DNA of 64,000 nt from Ambrosia x helenae. Its lineage: Eukaryota; Streptophyta; Magnoliopsida; Asterales; Asteraceae. The translations under genes were made by a program, and so were the position numbers. The notes under the pieces are model-generated. The model ran no database searches, had not been told where the DNA came from, and was given only the letters and a program-made list of their open reading frames with translations. Of the stretch, positions 49,349-61,042 are shown one piece after another; positions within the stretch are counted from its first letter, which is position 1; the number at the start of each line of letters is the position of its first letter. Location: the NCBI GenBank assembly GCA_030844895.1, contig CM061231.1:83920706-83984705 (forward strand), read 5' to 3'.

Positions 49349-50092
49349 TTACCTTATATATAGGGTAATATTTGGCATCGTTGGGCTACACTTATTCTAT
49401 TTCACGAGACTTAACATTTTGCTAAGGTGAGTTTACATAGCCGTTTTTATATTTTATATTTTTGGGGTGAAACATGTTTAAACACTTTATACACTATCAT
49501 TTACTCATTCTTACATTGTTGATACTTGTGATTCAATTACACTATCATTTACTCATTCTATCATTTGACTGTAACAAAAAGACACAGTACAATCATTAAC
49601 ATTGATCAAGCCGCCTGTTTAGATTATAGCGCTATAGGTCTGACAAACCCATCCCCCCGCATAAATTCAGGGATGATCGATAACAGCAACAACATTTAAC
49701 TAACTTGCGAGTTAGTCCTCAGTCGACACAAGGTTTGATTGTACAAAGACGCATTGTTACATGTCGGACTCATACTCTATCATTATACAACTGTGATTGT
49801 TGTACAAGCTATTGTTATCTATTATATTCAAAAACCTATGTATTCTCACCAACTTTTGTTGACCCAAAATATTTTCAAACTTAACATGTTTCAGGTTCTA
49901 CTTGCTTGAAGATTTGAGTTAATGCTTGAAGAAGTGTGCATAGTATTATTCATTTTGATGTACGAATTTTTGTAGAACAATTGTATGTAATTTATTTAAA
50001 TCATTTAATGAAAATTATTATTCACCATGAGCTACTGAACAATCATCAATATGTGACATCCCGATGTTTCCGCCATCGGTTGGGGTGTTACA
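49349..50092 (+). mobile_element. element G 3' LTR, second part
   Basis: It resumes TTACCTTATATATAGGG after the Helitron, aligns to 39955-40697, and ends GGGGTGTTACA before TSD ATACC. Confidence 0.88.
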
Positions 50093-50656
50093 ATACCGGG
50101 TATGACCCGTCAGATAGAGATCATCCTCAATCTCCCGAACTCTCCCTCGCAGCACCCCAATCACAGTGTCGTGACGTCTAACCACGTCCCGCACAGAGTA
50201 GAGGGTGTGATGCACAGGAGCTGGCTCAAAGCCGGTGGGTAATGGAGTGTCAGAGGGAAGCTGAGATGACTCACCAATCTCAAATGTAGAGGGAGCCTGG
50301 TCATCAGTTTCCTCATCGGAGTAGGCCAGGAATCCATCCATGGTCGGTAGGTAAGTCCTCTTACGAGCATGAGACCTCTTAAGTAACTTCTTCTTGGGTG
50401 GCTCAAGTGCCTCTGGTGCTAGGGGCTGGGGGGTCTGCAGGTGCTCAGGCTCAGAGTCCTCGTGCTGTGCCTCTCCAGCGGGCACAACATCCTCGTCGTT
50501 TGAAATGACGTGGTCCACCTGCATGTGGTCCTCCTCGACGTCTGAATCACTGGAATTGGTCTCGTAGCTTTGATGAACGTCCTCGGCTAGAGGGCTCTCT
50601 GGTACATGCTCATCCTCAGAATCTGGGATAATGATAGGGGAACCGCTGTGTGCCAT
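50093..50656 (-). pseudogene. element T upstream ORF, N-terminal part (interrupted by element G)
   Basis: From Met at 50654-50656 (MAHSGSPIIIPDSEDEH) the product is acidic and Ser/Glu/Asp-rich, then has a basic patch (PPKKKLLKRSHARKRTYLP) that could act in nuclear import or nucleic-acid binding. A helical segment follows (VRRHDTVIGVLRGRVREIED). An alternative upstream Met (MCSLISRI) adds eight residues. It lies between the PBS and gag, a place with no standard gene in chromoviruses. The frame continues in 37867-38039, for about 245 residues in total. Function unknown. Confidence 0.6.
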
Positions 50657-50870
50657 GATCCTGGAAATCAATGAACACACTTGTGTGTCAGAGAGTATGT
50701 AGTGTACTTAATATATCTACTAATGTGTGAATTATGTAACTGGCATGGAACTTGCGTAGCGCGTAGGGATACTTGTTGTGTTCCTTTCCTTTGGAAAACA
50801 TTTAAAACTAAATAAATTTTTGTTTAGATTATATTTGACTCAAAACAATCTTAGTTCGCTATAACCTTGT

Positions 50871-50882
50871 GCTCTGATACCA
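50871..50882 (-). promoter_or_regulatory. primer binding site of element T
   Basis: The minus strand reads TGGTATCAGAGC, a few bases inside the right LTR, followed by leader ACAAGGTTATAGCGAAC. Nearly the same leader is found after the PBS of element B. Confidence 0.82.
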
Positions 50883-50885
50883 CTC

Positions 50886-53349
50886 TGTCACACCCCGCCT
50901 AAGGCGGAAACACAGGGTGCAACTGAAATGATTTCCAAGCACAAAAGTCACACGAGCATTATTTAAAAAAACAGGAATTACCATTTAAAATATTCAAGTC
51001 TTACAAAACATAACATTAATTGTTTGAATTAGAAACCATTGTTAAAAGTGTTTAGATCAAAACATCACAACAATAGTTCAGAAGATAGTATCCCTTGAAT
51101 GCTCGCACGTGACCTTCCCAAGTTCCATGCTACATGCTAATTTCCTGAAAAACATGCAGGAAAAATATATGGGTCAACATAAAGTTGGTGAGTTCACAGG
51201 TTTTTGTATGTTGGACCTGTAATCCCAAATCTGACTAAATTACAGCCTAGCAAGGGCAATAATAAATATGTGATCTGACATGAGCCCATAACCAAACCTT
51301 GACATGTTGTGCCTTTCCCATTGTACACTCAAGACAATGAATAAATGTGAAATACTAGCACTCTTTTGATATCTGTCATCAGGTCAGCGCAGCTGACCAA
51401 GAGTGGGGTGTCAACCCAATAGATCTATTCCGGTGTTTCATGGCTAAGTCCATAGCTAATGGTTACGGTATGATGTATGACACGAGGGCTTAATGGATCC
51501 TGAACTATAATGTCTCATGTTCCCATAATAGTCATGTATTGTAACTTAAAACTGTACACATGTTTTCCCCCGTAAAAATGTAAAAACATTGAAAAGGGGC
51601 AGTGATACTCACTTTATGTTATGTTTTGGAAATGAACTAACGAGTCTGAGCTAGAGAGATCAACCTACGTATCCTATGTAAAAGAGACATTTTAGGTCTA
51701 TGTTACTTGTACTGTCTACAAGTTTTTCCCTTGTTACGCTTGTCCTTGTAACTTAACTCTTTAAGTTAAATGTGTCTTTGACGGAAAGATTTACATATTT
51801 AATGACTTATTTGCCAAAGGATACAATGTTTACCCTTATAAATGTTCCACATTATGGTTTCTAATGTAGCATATTCCAAAATATGAACTTCATGGTTTTA
51901 TGTTGAGGATTCACCTTTTTTATGTAAACTAGTGATCTTGACAAAAAGATAACTTAGTTTCTTGGAAAAACATTACTTTTATTTTGTGAAAGCAGGTGTT
52001 TTACATACAGTGATGTGCTCATGTGTTGAAGGTTTCACAACTTTTGTCTTGTCATGTGTATAGATCTACCATATTTAAGTATGTTTAACCTATTATTTTC
52101 ATAGCTTGACAACTTTGTGAAAATAATAATATTTCATGTCAAAATATTACTTTTCTTGAAAACACATGGATTTTTGTAAGCTTTGTCATAATCAAACAAC
52201 TTTCAACACTATGCCTTATGTTATTGAGTTTAGAAAACATATAAATTTTCTTATAAATTTTTCGGCCATGATGGATATATTTCCATATATGTTTCAGCCC
52301 TATGGGGGTGTAAACATATACTTTTACCATTAAAATAATGTATTTTATAGCATGAGTTCACTCACTTGTTTGATTAAGTTACAAGAGTAAACATACTAGT
52401 GAACAACTTTATATTTAAAAGACTATGTTGAAATAAAAACATAGGTTTAAGAAAACAATGTTATACATCCTAGTGCGTTGAGAAAAAAGAGGGAGTTAGG
52501 GGCCTTGTACAACTTGGTTATGCTCCTTGTACCCCTAATGATCCCTTGAAAGTTAATGTTTATTGTTAGTGACTTGTGTGTGGGTTGTGGTTTGTGGTGG
52601 TGTGGTGGTCGAGTGGTGGTGATGGTGTGGCGGTGTTGTGGTGGCCGAGAGAAAGGGAGGAAGAGGTGGAGGGGTTGTGTTAGTTGTTTGGTACACTAAT
52701 CCTTCTAATCCTTGGCCCTTTATATAGAGATTTAAATTGCATGGTATCATGACTTAGGAAAGGTGAACGGAAGCATCTTTCCTTTTTAGTGTAAGATCAA
52801 GTGAAACTGGATTTTGGCTTAGATTGTGGGCATGTTATGGAGTTGATGTGTGCGTGGTGCACCTTGGGAAGAGGGGGCAGAAATTAGAGGGTGTTTGGCA
52901 AGTTTAGGCTTAGTCAACTCACTTGGAATTGACATATGATAATCATGTTTCTAACTAGATGTGGGACATTATAGGATTGATGGGAAGATCAAGAATCTTT
53001 GGTGCATGGAAAGTGCAACTAACAAAGATGGTAAGTCAATGTTTCTTGATCCATGTAGTGATAAAGCTAATTACCATTCCAGTGTAAAGTCTTAGGAATG
53101 TGGGGATAAGACATATGCATGAGTGTTAAGTGCAAGATCCAAAGATCTTACATATGTATCTATGTATGCATGGGTTAGTTATTTTTGGTAAGTCAATGTT
53201 TATGGAAGGAATAAGTAGAAAAGTGTATGGCTAATTGGGGTGGAATCTAAGTTACTTGAAGTGATGCTTCATTGATGTGTAAGAGTTTGATCTTTGAAAA
53301 TCACAATGCACCCATGTGTGTATGTGTATGCCGTCGCAAACATGTATGT

Positions 53350-53386
<37 letters not shown>

Positions 53387-53865
53387 TGAACATTTTAAAT
53401 CCATGTCTTGTACAAATATAGATTCATATGTTATAATTAGAGGTTAAGTGTCCTTTGTACAAGTTTATGTAATACAAGATAATATATAATTGTGTGCACA
53501 TTATATACTTTGTAACTAGTTTCCTTACTAGTCGTTTTTGGATATTGTGTTCGGATAATCCTTGTATATGGACATTGTTTGTTTTTGTTCTTGATTGAAT
53601 CACAATTGAAAAGTTATGTACCATTGTATGAGTTTCCAAAACTAGTGTTTTTGGCATGATCTCTCAATAGCTCATGATAACTATTCGACTAGCTATGAAA
53701 TTGTATTCCCTAGCATGCCAAATGCTAAACTGTAAGCTTCGAAATTGGTTTGCTGAGACCCTGTATGGCTCAATTGTATTGAAATATGTAAAATGAAATG
53801 TCATGCACAATGTATACGTGTAGTCAAGTGTACGGATATGACCTTTGATTTCAACGGGTGTCACA
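50886..53865 (-). mobile_element. element T 5' LTR (2980 bp)
   Basis: It starts TGTCACACCCCGCC and ends GGGTGTCACA. It carries an intact version of the element A target (CAACT at 52915-52919). The minus strand shows a TATA-type box near 52728-52737 followed by a CT-rich leader. A (TA)15 run lies at 53354-53383. Confidence 0.88.
53354..53383. repeat. (TA)15 microsatellite in element T LTR
   Basis: It is the same locus in three LTR copies: 8 units at 32511-32526, 15 here, and 23 at 63515-63560. Confidence 0.9.
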
Positions 53866-54576
53866 TCAACTTTCCCATGAACGACCAACAACGAGTGTTC
53901 CATCTCGCGAAGGGTCTTCCCAAAGAATACGACACCTTATCACCTATACTAAACAACTCTTTACCTACTTGGGAAGATGCGATAGACCAACTCCCCTCTA
54001 AGGCCGGTCCTATCCAAACCTAAGATGCCGTCACCAAAAACCCCGCCATAGCGGCTGCCATACCACATCAAACTCATCCCCACAAAACAACTCCCCTTCC
54101 AACCATTCTAACCCACCGTCTCCAAACCCAGGCCCTCACTACCACCCTACGGCCGAAAACATCACTCGCTACCACACCCACAGGTCCAATACACATCAAA
54201 ACTACTGGCCCAACAACAACGAAAACTGAAGACCACAAACATACTATAACCGCAGCGAAAACAACCCACCCAACACAACTGCTATCGTTCCTTTACTTTG
54301 CCACCTCCATACCCGACACACTACCCTTAACTTTGCATACAAACCCTTATACCTTAAAAATATCCTTTTTATTCCCAATATTGTAAAAAAAACGTCATAT
54401 CTATTCGACAGTTCAATATTGACAATTACACTACCATTGAATTTGACCCCTATGATATTTCTGTGAAGGATTTCAAGGATGACACGATCCTGAGTCGTCA
54501 CAACAGTTCGAGTGACCTGTACTCGATCACCCCAAATGCTTCCACCACCAATTGTTTTGCTTCTGCCTGTGGAGGA
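53866..54576 (+). pseudogene. outer Copia relic: gag 3' part to pre-integrase region
   Basis: It resumes after element T with MNDQQRVFHLAKGLPKEYDT and LPTWEDAIDQL, the second half of the UBN2-type gag, and stops at 54021. Beyond, an Asn/His/Pro-rich stretch is followed (about 54330-54560, other frame) by the pre-integrase pattern LKNILFIPNIV, IEFDPYDISVKD and SRHNSSSDLY. Several stops and frameshifts are present, and protease/zinc-knuckle parts are not clear. The relic is cut at 54576 by the next element. Confidence 0.7.
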
Positions 54577-55016
54577 TGGATTTGACAAAAAAAAGTTTAG
54601 ATGATCATACAAATCTACTAATCTAGGTGCGGAATCCCTATATCAGCCTATATTAGTTACAATATGATAGTAATTGAATCAAAACACGCAATTCACCTTT
54701 TCAATATTCATTTCATTCATAAACAATGTTATAAACCTTACAATGAGTGTTTACAATGAAATAAACAAGTTTTAGACACTTCTTAATAACCTAGAGAGAA
54801 ATCAAATCGAACCAGACACACAAATGACTAAAAGTTAACTTTTAAACTAAATTTCCGCTTTATATAGACCTGCACGTTTGCCCCCCCGATAGGGTTGAAT
54901 GTGCAGGTACGACCCTTCAATAGGTTCGAACAAACACATGATGTGTCAGTCTTCTTCATTCGACCTGTATCTCTACCTTCGACATTCAATATCTACATTC
55001 GACCTCTTGAATTCCA
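54577..55016 (-). mobile_element. LTR-like segment (440 bp) of a minus-strand Copia/SIRE-like element
   Basis: Homology to Copia pol stops at 54576. The plus-strand ends TGGATTTGAC (54577) and GAATTCCA (55016) give a TGGA...TCCA terminus. The minus strand has a TATATAAAG box near 54856-54866 and a GGGATTCCGCAC block. A purine-rich GTGGGGGCGAAAG (PPT-like) lies just right of 55016. The boundaries are tentative because no partner LTR is visible. Confidence 0.45.
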
Positions 55017-55106
55017 CTTTCGCCCCCACGTTTTCAACAAAACATGTTAGAATGTACAATCCAAAAGAATTAGTCGCAAAACGTGCATTAACAAACTCCT
55101 CCTCGA

Positions 55107-57205
55107 CTATTGCTTGGATTGTCTTCGCGCTTCGTCCATCTGCTTGTTCATCAGCTTGATTCGCAATAACGTCTTCTGCTCTTTAGTCATAACTGGTTCG
55201 AAAGTTGGTTTTGATTTCTTCTTTTCTTTCTGTATCTTAACAAACTTTCCCATCTTCTTGTCATAATCACATCCCGCATTGATAACCCAAGCGAAACACA
55301 AGCATACCACCTGTTGGTATTTAAGAGCTTGTTCACTATCCTTCTCTTCACAGTAAATTGGGTTGTAATACAACATAATGATATCTTCATGCGAACAGTT
55401 CATCAACCACATCGGATCAGAAAAATGAATCTTCTTAAACTCGTCTCTTTTATCCTTTAGCAAGATACCACCACATGAATTCTTTTGAGAAATGTTGTGG
55501 AATCGGCATCAAAGGAATATGTTTCAATACGGTCAGTGGTTTATACTTTAATGTCACCTTGTTCATCCCAGTTATCGGATCAATCTTTTTGTGAAATATC
55601 CTTTTAGGATACTACAGAGTGAACACATCCCATCTTGTTCTGCTCTCTCTTGCCATACGATCTGTGAAATATCAAACTACGTCATTTTTTACAGTTGCTC
55701 CAGACAAAGTATGTCGGCAGATATCGCGAACAGCCCAGTAAGGTAGTGTCTTTATATCATGGAATCTGTTGAAATACAAAATTCCCTTCTCCCATTTCAC
55801 AGCAATACACCTTAGCTGTCTCAAATATTTCCAAACGAGAGCTTTTCCTTTGAACATTTCGTTGTGAAACTTGTAGAAACCACCCTGAACTTCAGTCTTT
55901 GGTCGGTTGGCTTCTTTTTCTTTCAGTTTCCTTAACAAGCTTTTCAGATCATCAGATTGTTCAACGTTCGGTTTCTGATTTTCTGCATTCTTGAATACTT
56001 CACTAACAAATGTCTTGCTCTTCTCCTGTGCTAGTTTCTCAGCCTGATTCAACATCTCTTCAGAAAATTCAGGAAATGCATCATCCTGTTTATCTTTGAA
56101 GTACTCCGGATATTCTTCACTAGTAATATCCTCAATCTCAATGTCTTCAAATACCGGAGTATCTCTATCATTAGAATGATTTCCAGCTTCTTTCTCAGAA
56201 TATTTGGAATTTGATTGTCACTCATCAACTCTTCAAGAGATTTACCAACCTGTTTCGCCAAACCTTCAAGTATCTCTTTGGCTACGGCTGAAGAAACTTC
56301 ACCGTCTTCCAGATCAGGATCATTGTATTCAAGTTCAAATCTCATATCATCAGATTCAATTTCTTAGTCAACATCTGACGATACAATTTCTTATCTTCAT
56401 CTGATAAAGATCTAATCTTTTCATTCTAGAAAATACTGTCATCATCAGTATTACCACCAGGAGCTTTCGAGCTAGATTCTCCTGCATCTTTATCAGAATC
56501 TCTCTTTTCACATCGATATTTCTCTGTATCATCATCATCATCGTCATCATCAGCAGAACTCTTATCATCAGAACCTTCTCCAGAACCATCTTTATCATCA
56601 TCCTTCTTCTTCTCAGGAGCATCACCGGCATCCCGATCCAATTCTTCATCATCCTCCTCTTCTTCTTCTTCTTCTTCTTCAGATTCAGATGGTTCGAAAT
56701 CAACTTGTTCTTGTTCAGGTTCTTTATCTTCCTCTCCAGCTTTCAACTGTGGAGCTTTCGAATATAAATCATCAATAAGTTTCCTTAAACTCTTATAGTC
56801 CTTTTCACTTGTTTATTCTCGAGTCTCAAAGCGATGTATCTTCTTGTGTTTCTTTGTTCATGAGTTGACAACTTCTGATTTTCTTCTTGAAGTTGTTTAA
56901 TTTTCTCTTCCAATTCTTCTTGACTCTCTTGAGAAGATTCAAAAATATCTAGCATCTTCTTATCATTCTTTCTCAATTGTTCGATCTCCTGTTGTTGCTG
57001 GTTAATCACTTTCATCATTTCAGCAAGCTTCTGGTTAACTGCATTCATCACATCACTCGATACAGTAACCTGTGGTGTTAAAGCCTCAGCAATAGGAGTT
57101 TTCTTCTTGAATTTATTCATTACTCTTTCCAAGGCAACGTCAAAATCTGCAGTTGGATCAACAGTCTTTTCAGTAGCAGATTTTTTCATCTTCTTTGCTA
57201 CCGGG
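55107..57205 (-). pseudogene. coiled-coil/acidic ORF of SIRE-like element, broken and truncated
   Basis: Five overlapping minus-strand pieces read like one old gene. They are a Gln/Glu-rich coiled coil (57189-56785), a Glu/Asp-rich acidic tract (56746-56426), a helical part (56345-56049), FHNEMFKGKALVWKYLRQL...LPYWAVRDIC (56055-55672), and SDPMWLMNCSHEDIIMLYYN plus a Lys-rich tail (55463-55107). Being just upstream of a PPT-like site and LTR, it occupies the position of the extra (env-like) ORF of SIRE Copia elements; that identity is inference. The frame is still open at 57205, where the duplication breakpoint cuts it. Confidence 0.5.
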
Positions 57206-59506
57206 GATGAATCATGGTGGCAACATCTGCAAATACGTGTTTAGCATAGATGGTTGAACCTCGTGGCAACATCTACAAATATGTGTTTATCCATACATGA
57301 TGAAAAGGTTGACAAAGACCTCCTGTTGTTTCAGCTATAATATCTCATCAAGTTGGAGCACCTCCTTACAACTTGTTATATCTTTCAGTGGTCTGGAATA
57401 TGATCTCAAATTGGTGCTTAATCCCACCAATATACGCCTTCTTAGGTATCGGAGAACTACTAATCTATGGGCCGGTTCCTGCTACTATGCTTCATCCCCA
57501 GGTACTCTTCGTATTACATATAAATCTGTTGTTATGCGTGTTACCATTTTGCAGCGAAGAATTTTCTTATTTTCTTGGTGCTAATAAATGACATAGATGA
57601 GTTACGCTTACTTTAAGCTAGCAACACAACTTTCTTATTAAGGGTGAATAATATTTTTTTTTTCCAATTGCATGCTTGCTTTTACAGTCATGGTGTCAAT
57701 GAATTTGACTATTTGGTGCGTTATTTTCTGGTCTAAAATTAGTCAATACCTGATATGGGCTAACTATTTTATGCCCTTGGTCGTAATTATAATAAACTCG
57801 CTTTTAGATATGTTGTTATTTAAAAAGTTTAAGAAAAAATAGCGCATCAACATGACTGTCCATACCCATTTCTACCTGGATTTGAGGATGACCGTATGGC
57901 TATAACCCACTTTGACTGCTCACCCAACCCGCCTAACCCATAGACCAACCTGTTGCAAATTTTCAGCAGCAACAACTACAGGTTCTATTGTGGCACCTTC
58001 TTCTACTGATTCTGCTTCCATTGAGCTGTCTCCTTGTTATGTCAAAAAAGTGAATTATTCACATATTTTCGTCTCATTGTGAAGCTTGGTTTAGAAGCGC
58101 ACCTATTGGGCATGTTGCTGGTTGGAATTGCACCTAAAGATAAGGTATATTATGAGACTTTTGAGTTACTTATTTTTGTTGATTTTTTTCTCTGAATGTT
58201 GCTGGTTTGAATTTGCTTTAATATAACTGAACAAACAAATTTTGAAAGGTGGTAGCCTCGAATGTAATCCTGAAAAGTGAGCCAACCTAGAGAGGTACAC
58301 AATCTGTTTCTATTATTAATGTGATATTAATATTGCTGCTGGTTTGACTTATGGTGAACTTGCTTGGTGATTGTTGCATGTGTAGGAACAAGGTCCTTCC
58401 ATTGAAGACTGCTTAAAGCTTTAAAAAGGAAATCGAGAAGAACTACGTCTCCCTGGCCGCCTTCTCACCACCAAATTCTTCAAAACCGATGCATAATTAT
58501 TTGACCTTTTGCTGCTCTTGCTTGTTGGTTCAGGCCCCGGTTCGTTAGTTCAGGCCGCGGTTTACACACAACTCTCACTCACGATTTGTTCATGAAATAT
58601 GCAGAAGAAAATGAATGAAAAGCATAATGGCTTCAAACTTTTATTCAACTTAACAGGAGTTATCGATAGCCTTACAAGAAAATAAACATGGGCATAAAAA
58701 ATAAGAATGGAACACAATCTCCTAAAGACCCGGTATAACCAGATTACCCACTCTTCTAAATATATACTTCACCCAATGTACACTTGCATGAGATATTGTC
58801 AGACCCTTACGGCCTTACCATTCTACTTTATTTAGCCGCAAATTAAAACAAACGACTTACTTTCATGGTCAACAAAGACCAAGTAATATTATCCGTGATC
58901 ATCACGTGTTGCCCGTGTGATTGACTTGTGACCGTAAACGAGACGATTAATCCAATACTGCTGAGGTATTGTAGTTTGATTTGCTTAATTTGCATACTAT
59001 TTTATTTATAGCTGAAAGGATCATGTTTCAGATTCAAATATGATAATTTGTGTTATACTGAAAATTGCCTAAAGCAGATATATGAGGATGAGACTTATAT
59101 GACTAAATTGTAGTTTCACAGTATTTTTCTTATATGTTGACTTTCACTAATGTTCTGTCTCATGATATTTGTGACCCAAAAACTTATGGCAATGGTGAAT
59201 TGCACATTAAACTAACTATTATAAAAAAATACATATAGTTTAAAAAATTGTCCATGTGAGACTTAAGTTGGTGATCACTCCTTATTATATATATACACAC
59301 ATACTTCTGTTACAAAATTAAATTTTTGCGGGTTCTTGTGAACCCGCCCCACTTTGTGTAAATCCGCCTTTGCACGCAGATGCTAGGTATAAGAAAACTA
59401 ACAAAATTATTATACAATATATCATGGGAGGATCGGTAACTTATCAGAAAACAAGCACCACCTTAAAGATTGTCTTCGCCGCCGCATCGCGCGGGTTTCC
59501 AACTAG
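57206..59506 (+). mobile_element. 5'-truncated Helitron (duplicate of 47048-49348)
   Basis: It starts at the duplication breakpoint and retains the 3' hairpin and CTAG end. The exon-like segment with AG...GT borders is duplicated at 57389-57501. Differences from copy 1 include A/G in ATATTTTCRTCTC and C/T in GAAAAGYGAGCC. Confidence 0.88.
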
Positions 59507-60250
59507 TTACCTTATATATAGGGTAATATTTGGCATCGTTGGGCTACACTTATTCTATTTCACGAGACTTAACATTTTGCTAAGGTGAGTTTACATAGCC
59601 GTTTTTATATTTTATATTTTTGGGGTGAAACATGTTTAAACACTTTATACACTATCATTTACTCATTCTTACATTGTTGATACTTGTGATTCAATTACAC
59701 TATCATTTACTCATTCTATCATTTGACTGTAACAAAAAGACACAGTACAATCATTAACATTGATCAAGCCGCCTGTTTAGATTATAGCGCTATAGGTCTG
59801 ACAAACCCATCCCCCCGCATAAATTCAGGGATGATCGATAACAGCAACAACATTTAACTAACTTGCGAGTTAGTCCTCAGTCGACACAAGGTTTGATTGT
59901 ACAAAGACGCATTGTTACATGTCGGACTCATACTCTATCATTATACAACTGTGATTGTTGTACAAGCTATTGTTATCTATTATATTCAAAAACCTATGTA
60001 TTCTCACCAACTTTTGTTGACCCAAAATATTTTCAAACTTAACATGTTTCAGGTTCTACTTGCTTGAAGATTTGAGTTAATGCTTGAAGAAGTGTGCATA
60101 GTATTATTCATTTTGATGTACGAATTTTTGTAGAACAATTGTATGTAATTTATTTAAATCATTTAATGAAAATTATTATTCACCATGAGCTACTGAACAA
60201 TCATCAATATGTGACATCCCGATGTTTCCGCCATCGGTTGGGGTGTTACA
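59507..60250 (+). mobile_element. element G 3' LTR tail (duplicate)
   Basis: It is a copy of 49349-50092 ending GGGGTGTTACA, again followed by ATACCGGG. No 5' LTR of element G accompanies it, as expected for a segmental copy rather than a new insertion. Confidence 0.88.
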
Positions 60251-60813
60251 ATACCGGGTATGACCCGTCAGATAGAGATCATCCTCAATCTCCCGAACTC
60301 TCCCTCGCAGCACCCCAATCACAGTGTCGTGACGTCTAACCACGTCCCGCACAGAGTAGAGGGTGTGATGCACAGGAGCTGGCTCAAAGCCGGTGGGTAA
60401 TGGAGTGTCAGAGGGAAGCTGAGATGACTCACCAATCTCAAATGTAGAGGGAGCCTGGTCATCAGTTTCCTCATCGGAGTAGGCCAGGAATCCATCCATG
60501 GTCGGTAGGTAAGTCCTCTTACGAGCATGAGACCTCTTAAGTAACTTCTTCTTGGGTGGCTCAAGTGCCTCTGGTGCTAGGGGCTGGGGGTCTGCAGGTG
60601 CTCAGGCTCAGAGTCCTCGTGCTGTGCCTCTCCAGCGGGCACAACATCCTCGTCGTTTGAAATGACGTGGTCCACCTGCATGTGGTCCTCCTCGACGTCT
60701 GAATCACTAGAATTGGTCTCGTAGCTTTGATGAACGTCCTCGGCTAGAGGGCTCTCTGGTACATGCTCATCCTCGGAATCTGGGATAATGATAGGGGAAC
60801 CGCTGTGTGCCAT
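60251..60813 (-). pseudogene. element T upstream ORF, duplicate, frameshifted
   Basis: It is a copy of 50093-50656. One G is missing from a G-run near 60588, so the N-terminal frame ends shortly after HLQTP, and the rest (60499-60251) is open in the other frame. The start MAHSGS is retained at 60813. Confidence 0.8.
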
Positions 60814-61042
60814 GATCCTGGAAATCAATGAACACACTTGTGTGTCAGAGAGTATGTAGTGTACTTAATATATCTACTAATGTGTGAATTATGTAACTGG
60901 CATGGAACTTGCGTAGCGCGTAGGGATACTTGTTGTGTTCCTTTCCTTTGGAAAACATTTAAAACTAAATAAATTTTTGTTTAGATTATATTTGACTCAA
61001 AACAATCTTAGTTCGCTATAACCTTGTGCTCTGATACCACTC

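Larger units (their letters stand above)
38045..50092 (+). mobile_element. gag-only Ty3 LTR element 'G', with Helitron in its 3' LTR
   Basis: The 5' LTR is 38045-40697 and the 3' LTR is 43490-45429 plus 49349-50092. TSD ATACC flanks it (38040-38044, 50093-50097). PBS and PPT are present. The 2.79-kb interior encodes gag but no protease, RT, RNase H or integrase, as described for TR-GAG elements. It sits in antisense within the upstream ORF of element T. The LTRs differ by perhaps 1-2% by eye. Confidence 0.88.
6954..53865 (-). mobile_element. Ty3 chromovirus 'element T' (Tekay/Del type), interrupted
   Basis: The left LTR (6954-8975 plus 32051-33011) and right LTR (50886-53865) are paralogous. 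They bracket a minus-strand internal region: PBS at 50871-50882, an extra ORF, gag, protease, RT, RNase H, integrase, chromodomain, and PPT at ~33012-33025. The order and the C-terminal chromodomain place it with chromoviruses. It is interrupted by element A in the left LTR and by element G in the extra ORF. Flanks are TCAAA (6949-6953) and TCAAC (53866-53870), four of five bases equal. Coding regions carry many stops and frameshifts, so it is dead. Confidence 0.88.

Noticed and set aside
53793..54023. Complete ORF spanning the LTR/Copia junction
   Set aside because: Its first part is LTR sequence. Only the part after 53866 is gag homology.
56426..56703. Methionine/lysine-rich ORF overlapping the acidic tract
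   Set aside because: It is an out-of-frame reading of the GAA/GAT-rich DNA. The acidic frame fits with its neighbours.
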